From: Halarcobacter bivalviorum
Lineage (GTDB): Bacteria; Campylobacterota; Campylobacteria; Campylobacterales; Arcobacteraceae
Assembly (NCBI RefSeq): GCF_003346815.1
Contig: NZ_CP031217.1
Span: 2,108,001 to 2,172,000 of the forward strand
Length of the DNA stretch: 64,000 nucleotides
Direction: 5' to 3'
Of the stretch, positions 27,775-37,312 are shown one piece after another. Within the stretch, counting starts at the first letter, position 1. The number at the start of each line of letters is the position of its first letter. The translations under genes were made by a program, and so were the position numbers. The notes under the pieces were generated by a model, which did not search any database, was not told the DNA's origin, and saw only the letters and a list, made by a program, of their open reading frames with translations.

Positions 27775-28823
27775 CTAGCTAAAGAATCTAGTTTAGCTTG
27801 AATATATTTTTTTACATCTTCGTAGTTAATAGTCTCTTTAAAATCATCAAATTTACAACCACTTGCATTAACATGACCACCGCCATTTGCAAGTTTTTGT
27901 GCCAACATAGATACATCAACTTTTCCATCAGCACGGAAAGAAGCATTACCTTTTTTACTAATATCAATAAAAAAATCATAGTCTTTATTAGCTCTTAAAA
28001 AAGCATTTGCTGGAATAGAGATAGAACCTAAAGTATAAGTTAAAAGCCCTTTATGTTCTTTATATGTAATTGTTAAATTCTCTTTTAAATCAGCTAAAGA
28101 ACTAACTAAATATTTTGCCGCAAGATTATCTATAGTATCATCTTTTTCATCTAACTTTAAAAACTCTTTTTTTAAAGTATGAATACTATTATCTAAAAGA
28201 ATATTTCCATCTTCTTTTTCTAAATATTTTGCAGACTCTTTTAATAAATAAAATCTCAAATCTCTGTTTAAATCAGCAAAAAGTACATTATTTATCTCTC
28301 TAACTCTACTTATCATAGAGAGTAAAACTTTTCCAAATTCAAAATTCTTTATTTCATTGTCAAGCCAAATATCAATTGCATTTACACTATTTATTAAAGG
28401 ATTCAACCACTCTTTTGTCTTTTCATCAAAAGCATTGAATTCTTCAAGCATATAATCATAAGTTATTTTTGCTGCACATCTTTTTATATCAAGAAAATAC
28501 CAGTCATATTTAGCTGCACTTTTTTCACCTGTTGCATGATGGTCTAATAATTGTAATTTAATCTTATAACCATTTGCTTTTAGTTCATCAATATTTTTAT
28601 TTAAATCTTTTGCTTCTTGAATTGTTAAATTTAAGTCTGTAATTAAAAAAAGAATATCTTCATCTTTAAAAGGTTCAATATCTTCTAAAATCTTTTTAAG
28701 TGAAAGTTTTACTTCTACTCCGTAATTTGCGTTATAAAAGAAAGCCTCTTTAAAATACTCTTTTGTGATTAATTGACAACTAAATCCATCTAAATCTGTA
28801 TGAGATAAATGAAAAAGCTTCAT
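27771..28823 (-). CDS. DHH-family phosphoesterase
   Basis: DHH/DHHA1 enzymes cleave phosphodiesters, for example nanoRNA, pAp or cyclic dinucleotides. Residues HTDLDG (8-13) replace the usual DxDxD start, DHH is at 94-96 (LLDHHATGE), and the DHHA1 motif GGGHVNASG lies near 313. The 350-residue length fits the group. It has no membrane or GGDEF-like part, so it is a soluble NrnA-like or related enzyme; the substrate cannot be told. Its start overlaps the Rrf2 gene by four bases (ATGA), so both are made together. Confidence 0.88.
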   Translation of the reverse strand: MKLFHLSHTDLDGFSCQLITKEYFKEAFFYNANYGVEVKLSLKKILEDIEPFKDEDILFLITDLNLTIQEAKDLNKNIDELKANGYKIKLQLLDHHATGEKSAAKYDWYFLDIKRCAAKITYDYMLEEFNAFDEKTKEWLNPLINSVNAIDIWLDNEIKNFEFGKVLLSMISRVREINNVLFADLNRDLRFYLLKESAKYLEKEDGNILLDNSIHTLKKEFLKLDEKDDTIDNLAAKYLVSSLADLKENLTITYKEHKGLLTYTLGSISIPANAFLRANKDYDFFIDISKKGNASFRADGKVDVSMLAQKLANGGGHVNASGCKFDDFKETINYEDVKKYIQAKLDSLAS

Positions 28824-29221
28824 GTAGCAATATCCTTTAATGTAAGACTTCCTAAAAAGTCATTGATTTTGCCTTGTAGATTATTTAGTAGTGGCCAAAC
28901 GCTACATGCATTTGCTATATCTTGAGGACATGATGTTACAGAAGGAGAACACTCAAATACTGAAGGTATTTTTTCTTCTGCTACTGTTGTAATCTCTAAG
29001 ATAGTAATTTCATCATAAGGTTTTTTAAGAACAAAACCTCCATTTACTCCTCTTTGAGAAAGCACAATATCATTTTTTGCAAGATTTTGCATTATTTTTG
29101 CTAAAAAAGATTTTGGAATATTTAACTCTTTTGATAATACATCAACATTCTTAGGACTATCACTTTTCGCAATAGAAATTAAAGAAAGTAAGGCATATTC
29201 ACTCTTTTTTGTAAGTAACAT
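28820..29221 (-). CDS. Rrf2-family regulator with three cysteines
   Basis: The 133-residue protein has the winged helix of the Rrf2 family (1-80; YALLSLISIAKS, PKSFLAKIMQNLAKNDIVLS, RGVNGGF). Three cysteines, Cys91, Cys98 and Cys106, are placed like the iron-sulphur ligands of IscR and NsrR, so it may sense iron-sulphur status, NO or redox. It precedes and overlaps the DHH phosphoesterase. Possible minus-strand -10 is TAGAAT about 40 bases upstream. Confidence 0.9.
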   Translation of the reverse strand: MLLTKKSEYALLSLISIAKSDSPKNVDVLSKELNIPKSFLAKIMQNLAKNDIVLSQRGVNGGFVLKKPYDEITILEITTVAEEKIPSVFECSPSVTSCPQDIANACSVWPLLNNLQGKINDFLGSLTLKDIAT

Positions 29222-29317
29222 TTTTTCCCTAAAATTATTTTTTAAATATTCTACAAGAAGATTTATTAATATTTATTATTATTAGAAATTAATTTTTATC
29301 TTTATGTTTAATTCAAA

Positions 29318-29352
29318 AAAAAAGGTTGCAAGAAAACCTTGCAACCTTTTTT
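29318..29352 (-). terminator. Terminator of rpsO
   Basis: A 15-base-pair stem (arms 29318-29332 and 29338-29352, loop AAAAC) with core GGTTGCAAG / CTTGCAACC and long A/T ends starts about 19 bases after the rpsO stop. It separates rpsO from the Rrf2 gene. Confidence 0.9.
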
Positions 29353-29370
29353 ATTTATAAAAGCTAGTAA

Positions 29371-29643
29371 TTACTTAGCTCTAATTCCTAAGTCTGCAAC
29401 TAATGAAGTGAATTTAGTATAATCAGTTTTTCTTAAATATGCTAAAAGTCTTTTTCTTTTACCAACCATTTTTAAAAGACCTAATCTTGATGAGTGATCT
29501 TTTTTGTTAATTTTTAAGTGCTCAGTTAATACTTTAATTTGCTCTGATAAAAGTGCAATTTGTACTTCTGCTGAACCTGTATCTTTATCTTCTCTTCTGT
29601 ATTTTGCAATAATTTCTGCTTTTACGTCCTGATCTAAAGCCAT
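29371..29643 (-). CDS. rpsO: 30S ribosomal protein S15
   Basis: S15 binds 16S rRNA early in assembly of the small subunit. The 90-residue product shows the family signature region [25 protein letters not shown] (about 47-71, abridged KDHSSRLGL) and ends LGIRAK. A very strong ribosome-binding site (TAGGAGG) lies six bases before the ATG. A likely -10 TAAAAT is at 29695-29700 on the minus strand. The gene stands alone with its own terminator. Confidence 0.98.
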   Translation of the reverse strand: MALDQDVKAEIIAKYRREDKDTGSAEVQIALLSEQIKVLTEHLKINKKDHSSRLGLLKMVGKRKRLLAYLRKTDYTKFTSLVADLGIRAK

Positions 29644-29779
29644 AATGACCTCCTAATAGGTATATATTCTCACTTATATTAAAAGTGGAACCGCATTTTA
29701 TCTTAATGATTATTAATCTTTCTTTAAGGAAAATATTTATTTTAGAGTTAACTCTTAGTAAAATTTAATCAAAGTAAAC

Positions 29780-29785
29780 TATAAT
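29780..29785 (+). promoter_or_regulatory. -10 box before membrane protein of unknown function
   Basis: TATAAT 27 bases before the start of the next plus-strand gene; an AAAGG ribosome-binding site follows at 29803-29807. Confidence 0.55.
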
Positions 29786-29812
29786 ACGCCAATTTAAATA
29801 TAAAGGTAAATA

Positions 29813-30637
29813 ATGCAAAAGCTTAATCTTACACTTGATAAAGCCTATTCATACAAAATATTTATGCTAGTTGCATTTTCTCTTTTTGCATCAGTAATGT
29901 ATCAAGGACATATCCAACAAGGTGGAATTTATTCTGTTTTATTTTTTATAGCTCTTGGTCTTTGTGCTTTTCAAATTGCTGCAACAATTTATGTAACATT
30001 TGTAAAAAGAGTTATTGATATTGAAATTAGTGATAATACTATTTTTTGGAATTTTTCAGACAATAATAAAAAAAATAAAAAACATTCTATAGAGTTAGAA
30101 AATATAAAAGATATTAAAACAGAGATAAACTATTTACTTGGAAATTTCTATTCTTCTTTTCAAGTAACTTTTTTATTAAAAGATGATTCTGAAATTATTT
30201 TAACTGATGGATTAATATATGACTTTGGATTAAAAAAAGCAGAAGAGGTATGTAGATTTCTTTTAGATAATAACTTAGGAGAAGAACAAGATATTAAATT
30301 TGCTAAACTTATTAAAGAGTTAAATATTGATATAAGCAAAATAAATCAAAAATTTACTAAAAAAGCTGGAAATTCATATTATGTAGGAATCATTTCAGAT
30401 AACAAAAAAGAGTTTTTATCTCTTAGAATACAAATTGAAACTCTTTATGATGATTATAAAAAAGTAGAAAAAAATGTAAATAATGAATATTTAGTTGCAA
30501 GTGATACAATTAAAGATTCACATATTCATTTAAAATCAAATGCTATTGGATTATTTGTAGAATTTTATAATGTAAGTAGAAAACAAGAACTTAAAACATT
30601 AAAAGAGCTAGGGAAGAGAAAAAAAATAGGTTTCTAA
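29813..30637 (+). CDS. Unknown two-span membrane protein
   Basis: I do not recognise this 274-residue protein. Two membrane segments lie at about 17-34 and 39-60, followed by a cytoplasmic part with alternating strands (about 68-135; IDIEISDNTIFWNF, VTFLLKDDSEIIL) that looks like a PH-type domain, and a charged alpha/beta C-terminal part rich in Lys. There is no signal peptide or catalytic motif. It has its own promoter, faces the convergent moaA and is not part of an operon. Confidence 0.75.
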   Translation: MQKLNLTLDKAYSYKIFMLVAFSLFASVMYQGHIQQGGIYSVLFFIALGLCAFQIAATIYVTFVKRVIDIEISDNTIFWNFSDNNKKNKKHSIELENIKDIKTEINYLLGNFYSSFQVTFLLKDDSEIILTDGLIYDFGLKKAEEVCRFLLDNNLGEEQDIKFAKLIKELNIDISKINQKFTKKAGNSYYVGIISDNKKEFLSLRIQIETLYDDYKKVEKNVNNEYLVASDTIKDSHIHLKSNAIGLFVEFYNVSRKQELKTLKELGKRKKIGF

Positions 30638-30642
30638 CCTAT
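30626..30642 (-). terminator. Terminator of moaA overlapping the neighbour's stop
   Basis: The hairpin ATAGGTT / AACCTAT with a three-base loop is followed on the minus strand by seven T. It contains the stop codon of the plus-strand gene and touches the moaA stop. Confidence 0.7.
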
Positions 30643-31610
30643 CAGCCTCCCGTCTCATAAAATGCTCTTGTTGAAGTCTCACTATTATCCTCTGTAGACC
30701 ACTTATTCTTTTCAGGTTTATTTGCTAAAACATCTTTTAATATTGCTGCTGCTTTTTTAATATCTTTTGCTTGAATTGCTTCTTTAATACTTTGTGCATC
30801 TTCAAAATATAAACATGGAATTAATACTCCACTTGCAGTTAATCTTATTCTATTACATGTAGCACAGAAATCATCTTTATGAGGTTCAATTATTCCAAAA
30901 ACATAACCATCATCTAATTTATAATCTTGAGAAGGAGAAGGTCCTGTTCTTTCTTGTTTTTTAAAGTTATATGATTTTTTTATTATCTCTTGAATCTCTT
31001 CACTTGTAAGACCTTTTGCTGTATCTTTTGCATGAGAGTTCTCCATATATTCAATATATCTTACAGGATAACCCTTCTCTTTACAAAAATTTAAAATATC
31101 TACAAGCTCATCATCATTGATACCTTTCATAGGTACACAATTAATTTTAATTTTTAATCCTACTTTATCAGCAGCTTCAATACCTTTTAATACTTTCTTT
31201 AAAACATTTTTTTGTGCAATTTTAGCTGCAACTTCATCTTTTAAAGAGTCTAAAGAGACATTTATTCTTTTAAGTCCTGCATCTTTTAATTTTTGTGCAG
31301 CTTGGTCTAATAAAAACCCATTTGTTGTTAATGCTAAGTCTATATCTTCTTTATATGATGCTATCATTTGGATAAAGTTTTCTAATCCTTCTCTTAATAA
31401 AGGTTCTCCACCAGTAATTCTTACTTTTTTAATACCTTCATCTATTCCAACTTTTATAAATTCAAAAAGATCTTCATAACTTAATAATTCCTCTTTTGGA
31501 ACCCAAGAAAATGGTTTTTCAGGCATACAATATTGACACCTAAAATTACATCTTTCCGTTACAGAAACCCTTAAATAGTCTACTTTTCTACCAAATCCAT
31601 CTACTAGCAT
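30642..31610 (-). CDS. moaA: GTP 3',8-cyclase MoaA
   Basis: MoaA is the radical SAM enzyme of the first step in molybdenum cofactor synthesis. The N-terminal cluster motif is CNFRCQYC (Cys21, Cys25, Cys28); the second cluster is [18 protein letters not shown] near the C-terminus; and the chain ends with the essential GG. GGEPLLR and VSLDSL are further family motifs. Length (322) is normal. Confidence 0.97.
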   Translation of the reverse strand: MLVDGFGRKVDYLRVSVTERCNFRCQYCMPEKPFSWVPKEELLSYEDLFEFIKVGIDEGIKKVRITGGEPLLREGLENFIQMIASYKEDIDLALTTNGFLLDQAAQKLKDAGLKRINVSLDSLKDEVAAKIAQKNVLKKVLKGIEAADKVGLKIKINCVPMKGINDDELVDILNFCKEKGYPVRYIEYMENSHAKDTAKGLTSEEIQEIIKKSYNFKKQERTGPSPSQDYKLDDGYVFGIIEPHKDDFCATCNRIRLTASGVLIPCLYFEDAQSIKEAIQAKDIKKAAAILKDVLANKPEKNKWSTEDNSETSTRAFYETGG

Positions 31611-31790
31611 TAACTCTCCAAAATGAAAAATTTCATAAGCTTATTATAAAACTGCTTAAATTTGACAAACATAGTTTTAGTAATTTACATATTAATAATG
31701 TATTAAATGTAATTTATAAATAGTGTCAAAATTGCTCATTAATTATACAAAAATTTTTTAAAGTTGGTAATTTTATACAATATAATTGTC

Positions 31791-31825
31791 ATTGCTACAC
31801 AATTGCTATATTTAGTTTATATAAT
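31791..31825 (+). promoter_or_regulatory. Promoter region of the aap operon
   Basis: The 245-base gap before aapJ holds no gene. It contains ATTGCTA at 31791 and 31802 (11 bp apart) and TATAAT at 31820-31825, about 30 bases before the start. A second TATAAT-like box lies near 31781. An AAGGA ribosome-binding site is present. The repeats may bind a regulator. Confidence 0.45.
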
Positions 31826-31854
31826 TATTGTGAAACTAAAAAAAGGATAGAAAG

Positions 31855-32871
31855 ATGAAATTATTTAAAACTGCTACATTAAGTCTTGCTGCTTTAGCAA
31901 TGACTGCAACGGTATCTATGGCAGATACATTAGATGATACAAAGAAAAAGGGTTATTTAAGTTGTGGACTAAATACTGGTCTTGCTGGTTTTGCTGCTCC
32001 TGATACAGATGGTGTTTGGAAAGGTATTGATGTAGATTTTTGTAAGGCTGTTTCAGCAGCAGTTTTAGGTGATGCATCTAAAGTTAAATATGCTCATTTA
32101 AATGCAAAAGAGAGATTTACTGCTTTACAAAGTGGTGAAATTGATGTTTTAGCAAGAAATACAACATGGACAGCAACAAGAGATACTTCTTTAGGATTAA
32201 ACTTTATTGGTGCTAACTATTATGATGGGCAAGGATTCCTTGTTTCTAAAAAGCTAGGTGTAAAATCAGCAAAAGAGTTAGATGGAGCTGCATTTTGTAT
32301 TCAAGCGGGAACTACAACAGAACTTAACTTAACAGACTATTTTAAAGCAAATAAGATGGAATATACTCCTGTAACATATGATACAGCAGCACAAGTTATT
32401 GAAGGGTTTAAAGCTGGTAGATGTGATGTTGTAACATCAGATGCTTCTCAATTATATGCATTAAGAACTCAATTAAAAGATCCAAGTTCAGCATTTGTTT
32501 TACCTGAAATTATTTCAAAAGAGCCTTTAGGGCCTGTTGTTAGACAAGGTGATGATAAATGGTTTAATATTGTAAGATGGACACATATTGCAATGTTAAA
32601 TGCAGAAGAACTAGGAGTAAACTCTCAAAATGTTGACCAAATGTTAAATTCAAGCAATCCAAGTATTCAAAGACTTCTTGGAGTATCAGGAAAAATTGGT
32701 GAGCAAATGGGATTAGATGCGAAATGGGCATACAATATCATTAAACAAGTTGGTAATTATGGAGAAGTTTTTGAAAGAAATGTAGGGAAAGGTTCTCCTT
32801 TACAAATTGATAGAGGTTTAAATAAACTTTGGAAAGATGGTGGTCTTCAATATGGAGCACCAATTAGATAA
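31855..32871 (+). CDS. aapJ: General L-amino-acid ABC transporter, binding protein
   Basis: The periplasmic binding protein of an Aap/Bzt-type polar amino acid importer. A signal peptide (about 1-23, cut at SMA-DT) is followed by a family-3 solute-binding fold: LSCGLNTGLAGFAAPD, WKGIDVDFCKAVSAAVLGD, LQSGEIDVLARNTTWTATRD. The 338-residue length fits AapJ. It is separated from aapQ by 74 bases with a hairpin, a common way to make more binding protein than membrane subunit. Confidence 0.95.
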   Translation: MKLFKTATLSLAALAMTATVSMADTLDDTKKKGYLSCGLNTGLAGFAAPDTDGVWKGIDVDFCKAVSAAVLGDASKVKYAHLNAKERFTALQSGEIDVLARNTTWTATRDTSLGLNFIGANYYDGQGFLVSKKLGVKSAKELDGAAFCIQAGTTTELNLTDYFKANKMEYTPVTYDTAAQVIEGFKAGRCDVVTSDASQLYALRTQLKDPSSAFVLPEIISKEPLGPVVRQGDDKWFNIVRWTHIAMLNAEELGVNSQNVDQMLNSSNPSIQRLLGVSGKIGEQMGLDAKWAYNIIKQVGNYGEVFERNVGKGSPLQIDRGLNKLWKDGGLQYGAPIR

Positions 32872-32900
32872 TAAAAGTAGAAATACTTAATTATTTAATA

Positions 32901-32927
32901 AAAGAGAAAGGATTTTCCTTTTTCTTT
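32901..32927 (+). terminator. Hairpin between aapJ and aapQ
   Basis: A 12-base-pair stem AAAGAGAAAGGA / TCCTTTTTCTTT (one G-U pair, three-base loop) lies in the gap after the binding-protein gene. No strong T run follows, so it is more likely an attenuator or a 3' stabiliser of the aapJ message. Confidence 0.6.
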
Positions 32928-32945
32928 AAATATCAAGGTAATAAA

Positions 32946-34130
32946 ATGAAAAAATATAGAAAAGAGCCTCAAGAAAATGTAGCCTTTTATAATAATCCTG
33001 AAAAAAGAGCTATCATTTATCAAATACTTGCACTTGCAGCAATATTTATCTTTACATATTTTATTTTAAATAATATGTTTACAAATATTGAAAAACGTGG
33101 AATTAATACAGGATTTGACTTCTTAAGTAGTGAAGCAGGATTCGGTATCTTACAATCTTTGATTGAATATGATGAATCTAATAGTCATGGAAAAGTCTTT
33201 ATAGTTGGACTTTTAAATACTCTTTTAGTTTCAGCAATTGGTATATTTTTTGCTTCAATAATTGGTTTACTAATTGGAATTGGAAGACTTTCAAAAAACT
33301 TTATGGTTTCAAAACTTTGTATGATTTATGTTGAAACATTCAGAAATATTCCTATTCTTTTACAAATACTGTTTTGGTATAATGTTGTATTAGCTTCACT
33401 CCCAAATCCACGACAATCATTCTCTTATTTTGATTCAATTTTCTTAAATAATAGAGGACTTTATATTCCTAAACCTATTTTAGAAAGTGGATTTATTGCA
33501 GTTATAATTGCATTTATTTTAGGACTAATTGCTTGTGCTTATTTAGTAAAATGGGCTAAAACTAAGCATGATGAAACAGGAGAAGAATTTCCTGTAGTTT
33601 GGACTTCATTAGCAATTTTAATTGTAGCTCCAACTTTAGTATTTTTTGTAAGTGGAACTCCTGCAACTTTAGAGTATGCCGAACTTAAAGGCTTCAACTT
33701 TAAAGGTGGTTGGACTCTAATTCCTGAGTTACTAGCCCTAGCCTTTGCTCTTAGTATTTATACAGCTACTTATATAGCTGAAGCAGTAAGAGCAGGAATT
33801 GAAGCAGTTCCAAAAGGACAAAAAGAGGCAGCTCATGCTTTAGGTTTAAAAGATCATATTATCTTAAAAAAAGTAGTTTTACCTCAAGCACTTAGAGTTA
33901 TTATTCCTCCTGTAATTAATCAATATCTAAATCTAACAAAGAACTCATCACTTGCAACTGCAATTGGATATCCTGAGTTAGTAACGATATTTGCAGGAAC
34001 TTCTTTAAATCAAGTTGGACAAGCAATTGAAATTATCTTAATGACAATGGCTGTTTATTTAACTATTAGTATTGTTATCTCACTTATTATGAACTATGCT
34101 AATGAAAAAATGAAGATAAAGGAGAGATAA
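32946..34130 (+). CDS. aapQ: General L-amino-acid ABC transporter, permease 1
   Basis: The 394-residue inner-membrane permease has an N-terminal span (about 25-43), a first half with GLLNTLLVSAIGIFFAS, and the permease EAA loop EAVRAGIEAVPKGQKEAAHALGL near 280, with VLPQALRVIIPP. The long insertion in the middle is typical of AapQ/BztB. It overlaps aapM by one base (TAATG). Confidence 0.95.
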   Translation: MKKYRKEPQENVAFYNNPEKRAIIYQILALAAIFIFTYFILNNMFTNIEKRGINTGFDFLSSEAGFGILQSLIEYDESNSHGKVFIVGLLNTLLVSAIGIFFASIIGLLIGIGRLSKNFMVSKLCMIYVETFRNIPILLQILFWYNVVLASLPNPRQSFSYFDSIFLNNRGLYIPKPILESGFIAVIIAFILGLIACAYLVKWAKTKHDETGEEFPVVWTSLAILIVAPTLVFFVSGTPATLEYAELKGFNFKGGWTLIPELLALAFALSIYTATYIAEAVRAGIEAVPKGQKEAAHALGLKDHIILKKVVLPQALRVIIPPVINQYLNLTKNSSLATAIGYPELVTIFAGTSLNQVGQAIEIILMTMAVYLTISIVISLIMNYANEKMKIKER

Positions 34131-35209
34131 TGGCTACTTTTGAATCAAAACAAGCTAGACCAGCTCCTAGAAATACAAAAGGGATCACGCACTGGTTAAG
34201 AGAAAATCTATTTTCAGATATAACTAGTTCAATTTTAACAATACTATCTTTTGTTCTTTTATATCTTACAATTCCACCACTATTAGATTGGATGATTTTT
34301 GATGCAACATGGACAGGAACAAAAGAAGAGATTACTAAAGATGGTGCAAGATGGATTTTTATATTTGAAAAATTCAATCAATTTATTTATGGTTTTTATC
34401 CAGAAGACCAATATTATAGACCAAATTTAGTTCTATTTATTTTCCTTTTATATATTTATGGATTTAAGAAAATAAATAATACTTTAGTTCGGGCTTTTAT
34501 TGTTTTATCATTTCCTGTAATCTCTGTAGTTTTATTATACGGTGGTTTTGGATTAGAGATTATTCCTACAACTAAATGGGGTGGTTTATTACTTACTATT
34601 GTTGTTGCAGCTGTTGGTATTATTGTATCTTTTCCTATTGGTATTTTATTTGCTTTAGGAAGACAATCAAAAATGCCAATTATAAAGACAATCAGTATTA
34701 TGTATATTGAGTTTATTAGAGGTGTTCCTTTAATTACCCTTCTATTCATGTCTTCTGTAATTTTACCTCTATTTTTTCCAGAAAATATGGATTTTGATAA
34801 ACTTCTTAGAGCCTTAATTGGTATTACTCTTTTCCAAGCTGCTTATATTGCAGAAGTTATAAGAGGAGGTTTACAAGCAATTCCAAAAGGTCAATATGAA
34901 GCTGCTGATTCAATTGGTTTAACATATTGGCAAACAATGGGATTAATTATCTTACCTCAAGCACTTAAGATATCAATTCCAAATATTGTTGGGTCTTTTA
35001 TTTCATTATTTAAAGATACAACCTTAGTACTAATTATTGGTTTATTTGATGTCTTAGCGATGGTTACATTAACATCAACTGATCCAAAATGGTTAGGTTT
35101 TGAGACAGAGGGTTACGTATTTGTAACACTAATTTATTGGGTAATTTGTTTTAGTATGTCTAAATATGCTAAATCATTAGAAGAAAAATTTAATACAGAT
35201 CATAGATAG
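34130..35209 (+). CDS. aapM: General L-amino-acid ABC transporter, permease 2
   Basis: The second permease (359 residues) pairs with AapQ. Membrane segments, the EAA loop EVIRGGLQAIPKGQYEAADSIGL (about 244-266) and ILPQALKISIPNIVGSFISLFKDTTL are family signatures. It overlaps aapQ by one base and is followed nine bases later by the ATPase gene. Confidence 0.95.
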   Translation: MATFESKQARPAPRNTKGITHWLRENLFSDITSSILTILSFVLLYLTIPPLLDWMIFDATWTGTKEEITKDGARWIFIFEKFNQFIYGFYPEDQYYRPNLVLFIFLLYIYGFKKINNTLVRAFIVLSFPVISVVLLYGGFGLEIIPTTKWGGLLLTIVVAAVGIIVSFPIGILFALGRQSKMPIIKTISIMYIEFIRGVPLITLLFMSSVILPLFFPENMDFDKLLRALIGITLFQAAYIAEVIRGGLQAIPKGQYEAADSIGLTYWQTMGLIILPQALKISIPNIVGSFISLFKDTTLVLIIGLFDVLAMVTLTSTDPKWLGFETEGYVFVTLIYWVICFSMSKYAKSLEEKFNTDHR

Positions 35210-35218
35210 GAAAAGATA

Positions 35219-35965
35219 ATGAGTGAATTAGAATATATGATAGAAATGAACAATGTAAATAAGTGGTATGGTGATTTTCATGTTCTTAAAGATGTTAACT
35301 TAAAAGTAAAAAAAGGTGAGAGAATCGTAATTTGTGGACCTTCTGGTTCAGGTAAATCTACAACTATTAGATGTATGAATAGACTTGAACAATTCCAAGA
35401 GGGACAAATTATAATTAATGGTTTAGAGTTAACAGAAGATGTAAAAAGAATTAGAGAGATTAGAACACATGTGGGAATGGTATTTCAACACTTTAATCTT
35501 TTCCCACATTTATCAATCTTAGAAAATCTAATCCTTGCTCCAACTTGGGTTTCAAATAGACCCAAAAAAGAGGCAATTGAGACTGCAATGCACTATTTAG
35601 AAAGAGTAAAAATTGCAGAACAAGCTCATAAATATCCAAATCAATTATCTGGTGGTCAACAACAAAGAGTTGCTATTGCTAGATGCCTTTGTAATAATCC
35701 AGAAATCATGCTTTTTGATGAACCAACATCAGCATTAGACCCAGAGATGATTGGAGAAGTTCTTGATGTAATGGTTGAACTTGCTGAAGAAGGTATTACT
35801 ATGGTTTGTGTTACGCATGAGATGGGCTTTGCTAAAAAAGTAGCAGATAGAGTTATCTTTATGGATGCTGGACAAATTGTAGAAGAGAATACTCCAACAG
35901 AGTTCTTTGAAAACCCACAATCTGATAGATTAAAACTCTTCCTAGAGCAAATTTTAGACCACTAA
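35219..35965 (+). CDS. aapP: General L-amino-acid ABC transporter, ATPase
   Basis: The 248-residue ATPase shows Walker [10 protein letters not shown] (about 39-47), Q loop [11 protein letters not shown], signature LSGGQQQR, Walker [13 protein letters not shown] and the H-loop VTHEM. This is the standard polar amino acid transport subunit. It ends the aapJQMP operon, followed by a bidirectional terminator. Confidence 0.97.
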   Translation: MSELEYMIEMNNVNKWYGDFHVLKDVNLKVKKGERIVICGPSGSGKSTTIRCMNRLEQFQEGQIIINGLELTEDVKRIREIRTHVGMVFQHFNLFPHLSILENLILAPTWVSNRPKKEAIETAMHYLERVKIAEQAHKYPNQLSGGQQQRVAIARCLCNNPEIMLFDEPTSALDPEMIGEVLDVMVELAEEGITMVCVTHEMGFAKKVADRVIFMDAGQIVEENTPTEFFENPQSDRLKLFLEQILDH

Positions 35966-35970
35966 AAAAC

Positions 35971-36005
35971 TTAATTCACAAAGAACTCTTATCTTTGTGA
36001 ATTAA
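35971..36005. terminator. Bidirectional terminator (aapP / TVP38)
   Basis: A 14-base-pair perfect stem TTAATTCACAAAGA / TCTTTGTGAATTAA with a seven-base loop, A-rich on the left and AAAATATT on the right, between convergent genes. Confidence 0.85.
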
Positions 36006-36009
36006 AATA

Positions 36010-36669
36010 TTAAGCTCTTAATTTAATTTTGTTTCTCTTCATAAAAATTAACCATAACAACCAAAAAACAAAAGTTACACCTAAAGCTGCATAAATTGCT
36101 GGCATTGGATTATCTAAATTTGAAATAGAACCGGCATAGGCAATAACACATAAATAAGGGATTGTCCCTAAAGACCAAGCAAAAAAGAATCTTTTAAAAG
36201 ACATTTTACAAGTTCCTGCTAAACATGACGAGATTTCAGGAAGCATAGGAACAGCTCTTGAAAGAATTAAAACTAAAACACCATATTTATTAAATAGCTC
36301 TGTCATCTCCATCTTTTGTTGCTCATCACTTGAAAGTTTATCAAGAATCTTTTTACCATGTTTTCTTGATAATAAATATCCTGTAATTGAAGCAGAAAAA
36401 AGACCTATAAAAGTATAAAGTACAGCTAACTCAAAACCAATAAAATATCCTGCTAAAATAATTATTGTCATAGTTGGAACAGCAATAAATAAATCTACAA
36501 AAAGAAGTAATACTATTAATCCACCTAAAATATATGAAGGCTGAGATTTTAAAGTTGCAAATATCTCTTTTATATCTTGAACTGTCAATACTCCACTAAA
36601 TTTTATTATCAGAAGTGTAGCTGTAAAAATAGTAGCTAAAATTAAAATAGATTTTATTAATAGTTTCAT
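36010..36669 (-). CDS. TVP38/TMEM64 (VTT/DedA-like) membrane protein
   Basis: The 219-residue protein has about five membrane segments and the VTT-domain core: SRKHGKKILDKL, then LILSRAVPMLPEISSCLAG near 137-155 and FFFAWSLGTIPY. Families of this type are linked to lipid scrambling and membrane homeostasis. The specific role is unknown. It follows the LysE gene by 13 bases and probably shares its transcript. Confidence 0.87.
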   Translation of the reverse strand: MKLLIKSILILATIFTATLLIIKFSGVLTVQDIKEIFATLKSQPSYILGGLIVLLLFVDLFIAVPTMTIIILAGYFIGFELAVLYTFIGLFSASITGYLLSRKHGKKILDKLSSDEQQKMEMTELFNKYGVLVLILSRAVPMLPEISSCLAGTCKMSFKRFFFAWSLGTIPYLCVIAYAGSISNLDNPMPAIYAALGVTFVFWLLWLIFMKRNKIKLRA

Positions 36670-36682
36670 TATAACTTTTTAC

Positions 36683-37312
36683 TTAGCTTGAAGCTAACCA
36701 AATTCCTATTCCTATCATCATAATTCCAGCAATTTTATTAATCAATCTTACATTATTACTATTTTGTAAAAGTCTTCTTAGAGTATTTCCACCTGTTGCA
36801 TATATAATTAAACACATAAACTCTAATAATAAAATAATTGCAAGTAATACAGAAAGTTGTGGTGCTAATTCTAAATTTTTATCAATAAAAGGAGGTAATA
36901 AAGCGATAAAAAAAGCCCACCCTTTTGGATTTGCTATTGCAGTTAAAAAACCTTGTAATGCTAAACTTTTTTTAGAAACATTAAAACTACACTCATCAAG
37001 GTTTATGGCCATTTTCCCTTTTGACATCCACATTTGAATACCTAAATAGATTAAATAAGCTCCACCACCATACTTTAGAACTAAAAATATTGTTGGATAT
37101 TTTAACATTATTGTAGCTACTCCAATTACCGAAGCACTTGCTACAAGACCAACACCAATTAATTCACCATACATCATAAAAAATGTTCTTTTAAGTCCAA
37201 TACTCATTCCCATACTAAGAGCAAGAGTCATACACATTCCTGGTGTAATTGAAACAATAAAAAAAGTTGGAATAAATACAGCAAGAAGTGTCAAATTTAG
37301 CAGATCAAACAG
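36683..37312 (-). CDS. LysE/RhtB-family exporter, probable CTG start
   Basis: This six-span protein (about 209 residues) belongs to the amino acid and homoserine exporters: TPGMCMTLALSMG near the N-terminus, GAYLIYLGIQMW and ANPKGWAFFIALLPPF. The frame with normal start codons begins at a TTG at 37294, far from any ribosome-binding site. A perfect AAGGAG (37318-37323) lies five bases before an in-frame CTG at 37310-37312, which restores the family's usual start FDLLNLTLL. I chose the CTG. The family cannot be assigned to one substrate. Confidence 0.82.
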   Translation of the reverse strand: MFDLLNLTLLAVFIPTFFIVSITPGMCMTLALSMGMSIGLKRTFFMMYGELIGVGLVASASVIGVATIMLKYPTIFLVLKYGGGAYLIYLGIQMWMSKGKMAINLDECSFNVSKKSLALQGFLTAIANPKGWAFFIALLPPFIDKNLELAPQLSVLLAIILLLEFMCLIIYATGGNTLRRLLQNSNNVRLINKIAGIMMIGIGIWLASS

